Source of the DNA: Caryophanales bacterium UBA4682
Lineage (GTDB): Bacteria; Bacillota_I; Bacilli_A; RFN20; CAG-288
Assembly (NCBI GenBank): GCA_002404995.1
Contig: DHKY01000002.1
Coordinates: 40,166-104,165, forward strand
Direction: 5' to 3'
Length of the DNA: 64,000 nucleotides
How positions within the stretch are numbered: position 1 is the first letter of the stretch; every line of letters begins with the position of its first letter. The notes beneath the pieces were generated by a model. That model was not told the DNA's origin. It made no database searches and saw only the letters and a list, made by a program, of their open reading frames with translations. A program made the translations under genes and the position numbers. Of this stretch, positions 57,325 through 64,000 are shown one piece after another.

Positions 57325-58590
57325 CTATCTGTTCTTCAGCACCCGGTCTCCGTCGATTTGAACCACATCCCCGTATGTTTTTTTCAAAGACAGATGGGTT
57401 CCATTTGTCAGAACCCAGACAATCTGTCTGACTTTCGGTTTTGGGATTTCACCATCCCCAAATCCATCCGTGAAGTAGATGAGAAGCGCATTCCGGTATC
57501 TCGGATGGGAATTCCTATATTCAATGACAGGAAGATAGGAAGTCCCACCCCTGCCATGGTATTCATTTGGGATATCCCCTCTTTTCTTGATTTCCGTAAT
57601 CTTATTAATCTCTGCATCACACTCAATTAAGGTAATGGAGTAATTGAACTTCACTTTGAGGGCAAGAACCTGTCCTAAGGCTTTCTTGATCCTTTCTGCA
57701 GACATGCTTCCTGAAGTATCGATAGCACAGACGACCTCTGGTCTTCTCTCCTTGATTTCACCGGACAAATCAAAGCGCTGAGGCTGAAGACGGTTGAGTC
57801 TTGTCTTTGTCTTTCTGACTTCCATTGTCCTTCCGCTTGAGAAGCGTGTTAGGATTTTTACCCACTTTGGAATAATCTGATTTGGTTTTGTCAGTTTGCA
57901 TAATGCTCCCCAAGGATCTGTTCCTCTTCCACTAGAAGAGGAACAGGAAGAGAGGTTCTCTTGCCTGTAAGAAGCGAATTTGTAGATAGCTTCCTTATCG
58001 ATTTCTCCTGTTTCTGCAATGAAAAGGGAATCAAACAAAGACAAGGTATCTTTCTCTTTTGGAATCGATTTACGTTTTTCAAAAGCAGAGGCTTGGTCAA
58101 AAAAATCACCAGGTCTCTCGGAAAGCACTTTATAGTCCTGACAAGGATCCTTTCCAAACAGTTTCCTAAAAGATTCGAAAAGATTCATAAGGACTCTTTG
58201 CCTATACGTTCCCTTTCCTAGATTATCGGCAGGATTTGTCCCATACTGCACCCTATCGCTGAGGCTTTCAGGATTATAGATTTCGCTATCCCTCTTAAAT
58301 AGCATCCTGATTTCCTTGATGGATAGGATGCTAAGCAAAACTGGCTGGCAAGAGGCAACGAGCATTCCTTCTTCGTTTAAGTGAAGCTGGATTGGTTGTT
58401 GAATCGAAAGATCCGCTTTAACAGCCATCCCATTCCTTTTTAGAAAGGTTTCTTCGTCTCCATGAAAGTAGAAATAAGTGGAGATATCCTCAAAGAGACC
58501 CTTTAGGTTTTCTTCAATCTTTGGAAGATTATCCCTTACAGAGGAAGAGACAAGGGAACGGAGGTTCTGGTAATAGTCTAAGGTGCTCAT
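57325..58590 (-). CDS. VWA-like domain protein (DUF2201-type), partner of MoxR ATPase
   Basis: 421 residues. The C-terminal von Willebrand A-like domain begins with the MIDAS motif AIDTSGSMS near residue 290 and continues with GRGGTSYLPVIEY and FTDGFGDGE. The N-terminal 250 residues are helical and resemble the DUF2201 metallopeptidase-like region, but no HExxH is visible. It overlaps the preceding ATPase gene by four bases, the typical MoxR-VWA arrangement; these pairs act as chaperone-like assembly or metal-insertion systems. Confidence 0.83.
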   Translation of the reverse strand: MSTLDYYQNLRSLVSSSVRDNLPKIEENLKGLFEDISTYFYFHGDEETFLKRNGMAVKADLSIQQPIQLHLNEEGMLVASCQPVLLSILSIKEIRMLFKRDSEIYNPESLSDRVQYGTNPADNLGKGTYRQRVLMNLFESFRKLFGKDPCQDYKVLSERPGDFFDQASAFEKRKSIPKEKDTLSLFDSLFIAETGEIDKEAIYKFASYRQENLSSCSSSSGRGTDPWGALCKLTKPNQIIPKWVKILTRFSSGRTMEVRKTKTRLNRLQPQRFDLSGEIKERRPEVVCAIDTSGSMSAERIKKALGQVLALKVKFNYSITLIECDAEINKITEIKKRGDIPNEYHGRGGTSYLPVIEYRNSHPRYRNALLIYFTDGFGDGEIPKPKVRQIVWVLTNGTHLSLKKTYGDVVQIDGDRVLKNR

Positions 58591-59912
58591 TTCTGGCTGT
58601 CAAAGAGCGAGAAGAGATCATCGGCTTCTTTGTCGATAGGAAGAACCAAATGAAGATAGATATCATGATAGACAGAAGAAAGAGATAAGCCATTGACGTT
58701 CTTTGTTTGCTTGAAAGCTCGGGCAAATTCAATCTGGGAAGTCTTATCAAGCTGTTTCAGAAGAAGGGAGAGCTTGTTCTCGAATTCGCTCAGCCACTTC
58801 CAGTTCTGCCCGATCGAACTTGGCTGATCCTGCCTATAACGGATCAACTGCCTGGAGAGCTCTTTTCTTTTTTCCCTATCATTGAGCTTAAGGAGACCGA
58901 GAGTCAGATTCAGGTCTTGATCATCCGAAAGGAAATCATCGACGGAGACATCGAAGCTGTGACTCCTATAGTACTGGAAGAAATCCTCTCCGACTTCATT
59001 CCCAAGCTTTGCCTTGCAGATGATTTCAAAGTCCCGGTTCATCAGACGGATATCGTTTTCCTTAGCTGTAAAGAAAGGAGTTAGCTTGGAAAAGGATTTC
59101 CTAATCGTATCAAGCCTGTCATAGCCTCGAGGAGAGGGAGAAGGAAGGACTTCTTCCTCTCCTTTATCATCGTTTGCATTAAGGTTTTTCTTGTTGTTCT
59201 TGATGTACTCAAGAAGAATAGGAGAAAGATTATGCTCTTTTCCGTAGTTCAGGAAAGAGCCTGGATTCGTTTTCACATCGATTTTGATGAAACGGTCGAG
59301 CTGAGCCGGATCCCTATCAATCGTCTGATAATAGGAAGAAGAAGTGGACGGATTCCTTGCTCCGACAAAGAAAACCCACCACGGAAAGACATATCCATTA
59401 ATACTGCGGTTCAAAAGCAGGTTCCTTAATTCCTTATAAACACCGGTTTCCGTACGATTGATTTCATCAAGAAAGAAGACAACCGGCTGAGTCTCTCCGC
59501 TTAGGATCTTCTGAATCTTTTCATTTGGAGAAAGCGAGTTCCTCGCATACGGGTTCTGAATATCTTGGAAGAGATGGCCATCCCTCTCCGGATGGGACTT
59601 CAGGTAGATTCTCTTTTCCCTTTCTTGAATCCTCTTGACGGAATAATGGGGAAGGAAGCGGAATGATGCATTTCCTTCCGAATCGCTGTACTGATAAGGA
59701 AGGCCGGTAATCTCTCCTTCTTTTAGCTGTCCTCCGTCGACAACAATGGCTTTTCCATGAAGATCATTAGCAATCTCATGGATGATCGTAGACTTTCCAA
59801 TACCATGGGGACCAGAAAGAAGAGGGGTCAGATAGATTGACTTATCCTCAACCAGATTCGAAAGAAGAATCCGCTTTACAATCCGTTTTGCATTCTGAAT
59901 ATCTATTGCCAT
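58587..59912 (-). CDS. MoxR-type AAA+ ATPase
   Basis: 441 residues. Walker A GPHGIGKSTI near residue 34, Walker B VVFFLDEINRTETG near 143, sensor 1 FFVGARNPST near 180. C-terminal helical part of about 200 residues. Coupled to the VWA-domain gene through a 4-base overlap (ATGA). Confidence 0.88.
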   Translation of the reverse strand: MAIDIQNAKRIVKRILLSNLVEDKSIYLTPLLSGPHGIGKSTIIHEIANDLHGKAIVVDGGQLKEGEITGLPYQYSDSEGNASFRFLPHYSVKRIQEREKRIYLKSHPERDGHLFQDIQNPYARNSLSPNEKIQKILSGETQPVVFFLDEINRTETGVYKELRNLLLNRSINGYVFPWWVFFVGARNPSTSSSYYQTIDRDPAQLDRFIKIDVKTNPGSFLNYGKEHNLSPILLEYIKNNKKNLNANDDKGEEEVLPSPSPRGYDRLDTIRKSFSKLTPFFTAKENDIRLMNRDFEIICKAKLGNEVGEDFFQYYRSHSFDVSVDDFLSDDQDLNLTLGLLKLNDREKRKELSRQLIRYRQDQPSSIGQNWKWLSEFENKLSLLLKQLDKTSQIEFARAFKQTKNVNGLSLSSVYHDIYLHLVLPIDKEADDLFSLFDSQK

Positions 59913-60053
59913 AAAGATAAGCCCCCGTAGATTTGTGATTTATTTTATTACAGAAAAACAATGAAATACAGGTTGTTTGGGCACCTCAGAAAAAGCGTGA
60001 GGATTGTATCAAGGGATTATTTGGCAAAAGTCGCTAAATCTTTCTCATTATTT

Positions 60054-60296
60054 TTAATTCGAATAATGCCACCCCTTAACAAGTATTCTATTTTTCTTAT
60101 AAATTCCATCAATAACGATTGCAGGAATATGTTCCTCGCCGTTTTTAAATCGTCGGTATTTATTATGCATACTGCGGTCTTCGCTTTTCAGCCTGCGACA
60201 AACAAAAAGCTCTTTTTCTAACACTTCTTTGATATTTCTTGGATCCGGTTCAGGCAATGATAAGAGATCATCAATAATAACCTTGACGGGGAACAT
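60054..60296 (-). CDS. Small hypothetical protein, doubtful
   Basis: 80 codons on the minus strand from ATG 60296. The product is charged (FVCRRLKSEDRSMHNKYRRFKNGEEHIPAIVIDGIYKKN) and could be a domain-sized remnant or regulator; no family is recognised and no SD precedes it. The long hairpin lies 40-100 bases upstream of its start on the same strand, so a hairpin-controlled small gene is possible. Confidence 0.3.
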   Translation of the reverse strand: MFPVKVIIDDLLSLPEPDPRNIKEVLEKELFVCRRLKSEDRSMHNKYRRFKNGEEHIPAIVIDGIYKKNRILVKGWHYSN

Positions 60297-60332
60297 ACGT
60301 TCATCATGAAAAACATACTAGTGGTCCTTTCC

Positions 60333-60400
60333 TGAAGTTCCGAGGCCAGACACAAGCTGATGTAGCAGCTTTCCCCTGTGACTGGTCCCGGAGCTTCAGC
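60333..60400. ncRNA. Long imperfect hairpin, possible structured RNA
   Basis: CTGAAG (60333-60338) pairs with CTTCAG (60395-60400), followed inward by TCCG/CGGA, GGCCAG/CTGGTC (one G-U), CACA/TGTG and AGCTG/CAGCT, with small bulges and a 6-base apical loop. Strand cannot be decided. GC is higher than the surroundings. No known RNA family is recognised. Confidence 0.4.
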
Positions 60401-60601
60401 AATGCAACATACTAACTTTACCATAGGTGAGAGTCGGCAACATTATTGCTTATCCTTCTCATCTATTTTTTCAAATAATAGGGGCAACTACAATTGCCAT
60501 TTTCTAATAAAAGCATCAATTATCCGATAAAAATAGACAAAAAGTGCTTTATTCGTATCTTTTTAAGTGATATAAAGAGCAAGTTGTGAAAGAATATTGA
60601 C

Positions 60602-60715
60602 TTGTTTTTGGTGCAAATTAATTCATTTTTCACTCTGTTTTTGGTGCAGTTTAGTACAAATGTCGCTTTGTTTTTGGTGCAACCCATTCTTACACTCGCT
60701 TTGTTTTTGGTGTAA
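60602..60715 (+). repeat. Four direct repeats TTGTTTTTGGTGCAA at exact 33-bp period
   Basis: TGTTTTTGGTG(C/T)A begins at 60603, 60636, 60669 and 60702, i.e. three intervals of exactly 33 bp, with unrelated spacers. The last copy ends 24 bases before the ATPase start. Spacers are too short and copies too few for a CRISPR. Tandem regulator sites or a variable-number repeat are possible. Confidence 0.9.
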
Positions 60716-60738
60716 AATAGAGATGGGTTACATATAAA

Positions 60739-62091
60739 ATGGTTGAGTATTTAAAAAGAAAGATTGATAAAGCGTTAAAAGAATGGCTTCAAAACAAACA
60801 TCATTCTCCTGCCTTGGTCTATGGTATCAGACAATGCGGAAAATCAAGAAGTATTCTTGAATTTGCAAAAAACAACTTCAGCAACATCAATCTGATTAAT
60901 TTCTGGAAAACACCTGACATTAAGCAGGTGTTCGAAGATTCCCTGGAAGTTGATGATATCATTCGCAAGCTATCTTTTAGGAACACGGATTTTAAATTCA
61001 TCCCTGGCAAATCCATCTTGATTTTGGATGAAATACAAGACTGTCCTCGCGCTAGATTAGCATTAAAGAGCTTTAAAGAAGATGGTAGATTTGATGTCAT
61101 TGCAAGCGGTTCTTATATAGGTCTCAACCTAACACAAACTGGAGATAGTACTCCTAGGCCAAATGGCTCCGAAGACGTTTTCTGCAGGAAAACCCTTGAT
61201 TTTGAAGAATTCCTCTGGGCCACAGGTTTTTCTGAAGAACAAATTGATTTCCTGTTTGAGTATTTCCAAAATAAAGAAAAGATTCCAGATATTATTCATT
61301 CAAAGCTAAAATCACTCTACAAGGAGTACAGGTGTGTTGGCGGTTACCCAGAAACAGTCAGACAGTATCTCGATTCAATGAATTTTTCTGTAGCATGGAA
61401 CAAGAATAAAAGTCTCCTTTTTGATATTAAGGGGGATCCAGTAAAAAGAAGAGACAGGCAAGGGAAGCCACTTTATACCGCCACAGAAGTATCGAGAATC
61501 CAAAAAGCATTTGATTTTGTTCTTTCTTCTGCACTTTCTGACAAAAGAAACTTTATTGCTTCAAAAATCAGCGGAAACGGATACCAGAGAAAAGATGCTA
61601 TCGATTATCTTCTCAATGCAGGGATAGTATTCAAAGCAAATAACGTAGAGAATCCATCAATACCTCTTGCTATCAAAAAAATAGAGTCACAATTCCGTCT
61701 GTATTATGCCGATATTGGAAGGATGACGACTTTATGCGGACTCGATACAATCCGTGCGTTAAGGCAGGACAAGCTTGGAAGGAACAAAGGACCACTTTTT
61801 GAAGCGGCAGTTGCAGACTCGTTCTATAAAGCAGACATTCCAATTTATTATTTTGCCAAAAGCAGTGGATTGGAAATAGATTTTGTAATTTCCTACCAGG
61901 GTTATTCTACACTAATTGAAGTCAAAGCAAAAAGTGGAGCTACGAAGTCAAGCAAAACAGTAAGGTCCCATCCAGAGCACTACGGACAAACAAAGCTCAT
62001 CAAATTCGGAGACTATAACATTGGATACGAGAACAACATTCTCACCCTTCCTTACTATCTTGCCTTTCTGTTAGGAAAGAATACGATTTAA
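60739..62091 (+). CDS. AAA ATPase with DUF4143-type C-terminal domain, second copy
   Basis: 450 residues. Walker A YGIRQCGKSRS near residue 30, Walker B ILILDEIQDC near 98, ASGSYIGL sensor-like motif, and a PD-(D/E)xK-like C-terminus (GLEIDFVISYQGYSTLIEVKAKSG near 390). Only distantly related to the ATPase at 50759-52051. No SD stands before ATG 60739, only ACATATAAA, so translation may be leaderless or regulated. The repeat array lies directly upstream. Confidence 0.85.
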   Translation: MVEYLKRKIDKALKEWLQNKHHSPALVYGIRQCGKSRSILEFAKNNFSNINLINFWKTPDIKQVFEDSLEVDDIIRKLSFRNTDFKFIPGKSILILDEIQDCPRARLALKSFKEDGRFDVIASGSYIGLNLTQTGDSTPRPNGSEDVFCRKTLDFEEFLWATGFSEEQIDFLFEYFQNKEKIPDIIHSKLKSLYKEYRCVGGYPETVRQYLDSMNFSVAWNKNKSLLFDIKGDPVKRRDRQGKPLYTATEVSRIQKAFDFVLSSALSDKRNFIASKISGNGYQRKDAIDYLLNAGIVFKANNVENPSIPLAIKKIESQFRLYYADIGRMTTLCGLDTIRALRQDKLGRNKGPLFEAAVADSFYKADIPIYYFAKSSGLEIDFVISYQGYSTLIEVKAKSGATKSSKTVRSHPEHYGQTKLIKFGDYNIGYENNILTLPYYLAFLLGKNTI

Positions 62092-62172
62092 TCAAAGACG
62101 TGAAACCTTCTGAACGTTTTTTCTTCAAGAATCATGTATCTCGCTTCATTTTAAATGCTTTTTCAATTTCCT

Positions 62173-62325
62173 TTATTGGCACTCCCATACGTCTTTGCTA
62201 AGTGCCACGCACCAATTACAGGCCGTAAAAAGAAGAACAACCAAAACAACTGCATCAAGAATATAGAAAAGATTCCTTGACCAGCAGAAGACAGCACTTG
62301 GTACTTCTTTCATTGGAAGCTTCAT
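62173..62325 (-). CDS. Possible small membrane protein
   Basis: 50 codons from ATG 62325, 37 bases after the lipoprotein gene on the same strand. It contains one hydrophobic segment (FYILDAVVLVVLLFTACNWC). The SD is poor. It could be a genuine second gene of the lipoprotein transcript or chance. Confidence 0.3.
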   Translation of the reverse strand: MKLPMKEVPSAVFCWSRNLFYILDAVVLVVLLFTACNWCVALSKDVWECQ

Positions 62326-62362
62326 CAAACACTCAGTTTTTCAACTGAAAAAACGCCTGGAA

Positions 62363-62890
62363 TCATTCGCTGCTTGTATTATCGGAAGAAGCCTCTGGCT
62401 CTGAACAGGCAGAAGATTGTTCCCAGTGCACTTCGCAGAAACAGTTTCTCCTAAAGGAAAAATCTGCTTTCTGATCTTCTGCAATCTTATATAGGTTGTA
62501 GACTTTCCCGTCATAGCGTCCATCAAAATAATAATCTTTTGAGACTTTCAGTCGAAAGTAGCCTTTTTCCTTAGAAAGAAAACAACGCCAGAAAATCGGT
62601 TTAACCGCATTAGTACACTCATCTATATAAAGCTGAAAATCGACTTGGACACTTGGATACGGCACCCATTTGATATAGTATTTTTCACTATTGATTTCTA
62701 GATAGCCGACATAAAAGTGGGATTGCATTCTCAAATACACGACATCCTGGCCAGAGTCTTGTGTATTTGTGTAGTCCCCTGGGTAGTCCTGCGGATTAAA
62801 TGTCTTTCCTAGCACAACGTTGGGGTCGCAAGAATTGAAAACAAGACAAGCAGAGAAAAGACAGATTAATTTTCCGAATCGATTCACCAT
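62363..62890 (-). CDS. Lipoprotein of unknown function
   Basis: 175 residues from ATG 62890, chosen because it opens a lipoprotein signal (MVNRFGKLICLFSACLVFNSC, lipobox FNSC). The body is beta-type and Tyr/Lys-rich (VYLRMQSHFYVGYLEINSEKYYIKW, YYFDGRYDGKVYNLY), ending in a Ser/Glu/Asp tail. No family recognised. SD GGAGTG lies 9 bases upstream. Confidence 0.65.
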   Translation of the reverse strand: MVNRFGKLICLFSACLVFNSCDPNVVLGKTFNPQDYPGDYTNTQDSGQDVVYLRMQSHFYVGYLEINSEKYYIKWVPYPSVQVDFQLYIDECTNAVKPIFWRCFLSKEKGYFRLKVSKDYYFDGRYDGKVYNLYKIAEDQKADFSFRRNCFCEVHWEQSSACSEPEASSDNTSSE

Positions 62891-63199
62891 AAAAAACACT
62901 CCGATTGTTAATTTAGCATACATAAATTGGAAAGGAAATCACTTATTCCCTATTTACATTTTATTTTGATTCGCAAATCATATCAAAAAAGATTGACCGA
63001 AATTAAGGCCAATGAACAGCTCACTATCAACAGATACCAGACTCAACATCCGATTGAAGAAGAGCCGATATTGATTCTACGAATCATCGTATTTGCGACA
63101 TATTTTTGTTGAAGTAAAACGACTGACAAAAGTCTGAAGATCTATTGGATTATCTACAAACCGTATTATGCCCTAAAATCTTTGCAAAATATATTCTTA
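62891..63199. other. Intergenic stretch without a supported gene
   Basis: About 310 bases between the lipoprotein start and the MITE-like element; a 61-codon plus-strand frame at 62927-63112 has no start signal. Nothing else seen. Confidence 0.5.
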
Positions 63200-63551
63200 G
63201 TTAAGTGTTGGTGACCATTTTCTGTAGGAATCTTCCGAACGCCGCCTCCTCGAATTCGGGAACTCCCAGCCGTAGGTTCCTATTTGCCCGTAGCGGATGC
63301 CCCTGTGCGAATGGCAGTAGGGACACAAGTTCGGCTTCCTGCCGTTGACAACAGAAAGGAATCCGTCTTTTTCCGTCAATGACCGTTATCTTCCGAGCGC
63401 GGGAAAAGCGGTGACTGTCATATGCGATGCTCCCGAGGGTTCCGGAATTCGAGGAAGCGGGAGTTTCGCTAAATATCTGCCTCTTCGGATTCCGGACCAC
63501 TTATATTTAGCGGATCCTTTATAGCACAGGAAAGAGATATCAACACTTAAC
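63200..63551. mobile_element. 352-bp MITE-like element or IS remnant
   Basis: Perfect 11-bp terminal inverted repeats GTTAAGTGTTG (63200-63210) and CAACACTTAAC (63541-63551) enclose a segment of clearly higher GC than its surroundings. Inside, on the minus strand, is a short frame with a zinc-ribbon-like CPYCHSHRGIRYG, as in the N-termini of some transposases, ending in the left repeat. No target duplication was recognised. Most likely a deletion derivative of an insertion sequence. Confidence 0.7.
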
Positions 63552-63822
63552 AGAAAAATATTATTCTATTATAGAAATGATGCCTCAAAAAGGATCAATA
63601 GGCAACTCAAAAACAATACCTGAGATTGTATTTTTTTCGAAGAACACTTTTCTTGAATCTATCCTGAATTATAAGATGAAATGCGAATGGGAGAGCAAAC
63701 AAATAGACCATTAGGTTAGCCAAGGGCCATGTGCCATGACATAAGTCTAAACAAGCCCATGGCGGAAAAGATCATACGAAAGAAACAGAGAATGATTATC
63801 TGGATATTCTAAAGCAAAGGTA
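63552..63822. other. Intergenic stretch between MITE and repeat copy 2
   Basis: About 270 AT-rich bases; no gene or clear structure seen. Confidence 0.5.
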
Positions 63823-63892
63823 AAGACTGAGGCCGCCAGGCTAAGAGCTAATCCTAGGGAATCAAGGTCGATTGGACCTTGAAATCCAGCGA

Positions 63893-63991
63893 CTAACCGA
63901 CTACACTAAGAATGATTTCAATTATTGCTGCTAGGCCTGCAAGTATGTCTAGGACATACCTTAGGACCAAAGCAGCTTTTTTTAGTTTCAC
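63893..63991 (-). CDS. Small hydrophobic peptide, candidate type I toxin, copy 2
   Basis: 32 codons from GTG 63991 to TAG 63893, the same length as copy 1. MKLKKAALVLMYVLDIL (AGG as Met) followed by AGLAAIIEIILSVVG. Differs from copy 1 at about 14 codons, of which 6 are synonymous and most others conservative. The upstream control region is outside the window. Confidence 0.45.
   Translation of the reverse strand: MKLKKAALVLRYVLDILAGLAAIIEIILSVVG
63914..63983 (+). ncRNA. Predicted antisense RNA overlapping the small hydrophobic ORF, copy 2
   Basis: TTGAAA (63879-63884), 17 bases, TACACT (63902-63907), then a hairpin with outer stem GCTGCT/AGCAGC (63927-63932 with 63971-63976), inner stem GTATGTC/GACATAC and TTTTTTT (63977-63983). 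The outer stem differs from copy 1 (GCTGCAA/TTGCAGC) yet still pairs, which is covariation. Confidence 0.5.
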
Positions 63992-64000
63992 CCTGGCTTT

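Larger units (their letters stand above)
59913..60738. other. Accessory intergenic stretch with RNA hairpin and repeats
   Basis: About 825 bases before the second DUF4143-type ATPase. It holds a doubtful minus-strand frame (60054-60296), a long hairpin (60333-60400) and four 33-bp-spaced repeats (60602-60715), each listed separately. Confidence 0.6.
63823..64000 (-). repeat. Dispersed repeat, copy 2, inverted and cut by the window end
   Basis: Reverse complement about 80 percent identical to 31154-31332, including the small hydrophobic frame, the antisense promoter and the hairpin terminator. In the downstream block copy 2 has a perfect TCAAGGTC/GACCTTGA stem where copy 1 has a shorter TCAAGG/CCTTGA. 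Confidence 0.9.

Noticed and set aside
60602..60715. CRISPR array
   Set aside because: Repeats are only about 14 bp, spacers about 19 bp, four copies, and no cas genes are present.

Overview
The window comes from a low-GC, low-complexity-membrane Bacilli relative (Firmicutes/Mollicutes-like gut lineage), and its most important property is its genetic code. AGG behaves as a methionine codon, not arginine: at invariant Met positions of FeoB, CopA, CopZ, UvrB, GalE, enolase, GalT, TcdA and a YesM-type kinase the codon is AGG, while invariant Arg positions use CGN or AGA. This matches what I recall of the uncultivated-Bacilli 'Enterosoma' code (NCBI translation table 34; Shulgina and Eddy 2021). 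TGA is still a stop (for example at the feoA/feoB and feoB/small-ORF overlaps). All proteins below should be read with AGG = Met; a table-11 translation carries false arginines, many of them in membrane segments and metal sites.

Layout. 1-2.2 kb: partial HAD hydrolase, a lipoprotein, and a divergent PlsX-like protein. 2.2-14.1 kb: a galactose module on the minus strand (YesN/YesM two-component system plus a sugar-binding lipoprotein, then binding protein-MglA-MglC transporter) with divergent galK-galT; galE lies at 36.6 kb. The transport binding protein appears to be circularly permuted. 14.1-17.3 kb: gene-poor stretch and three secreted/membrane genes of unknown role, two of which look like one frameshifted gene. 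17.4-29.4 kb: rhamnoside utilisation (AraC regulator, GH3, GPH transporter, GH78 alpha-L-rhamnosidase, rhaB-rhaA-rhaD). 29.4-32.3 kb: tcdA, a hypothetical protein, a small dispersed repeat with features of a type I toxin/antisense RNA module, and an aldose epimerase-like gene. 32.7-36.6 kb: a fatty-acid locus (polyunsaturated fatty-acid isomerase homologue divergent from acyl ligase, acyl carrier protein and acyl-ACP thioesterase). 36.6-39.9 kb: galE, a sugar nucleotidyltransferase, a DUF697 membrane protein.

40-43.2 kb: copper operon copA-copZ-csoR with a palindromic CsoR operator. 43.2-50.2 kb: O-antigen-ligase-like membrane protein, enolase, uvrB, S41 protease. 50.2-54.7 kb: hypothetical gene, a DUF4143-type ATPase and the remnant of another, then a flavodoxin/aldo-keto reductase/cupin operon under a divergent MerR regulator. 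54.7-59.9 kb: feoA-feoB-small membrane protein and a MoxR/VWA pair. 59.9-64 kb: accessory DNA with a large RNA hairpin, four 14-bp repeats at exact 33-bp period in front of a second DUF4143-type ATPase, a lipoprotein, a 352-bp MITE-like element of higher GC, and a second, inverted copy of the toxin/antisense repeat running off the window end.

Together the genes describe a fermentative, host- or plant-glycan-feeding cell: it senses and imports galactose and rhamnosides, processes them through Leloir and rhamnose pathways into glycolysis, and appears to import and modify exogenous fatty acids. No rRNA, tRNA or CRISPR array was seen.
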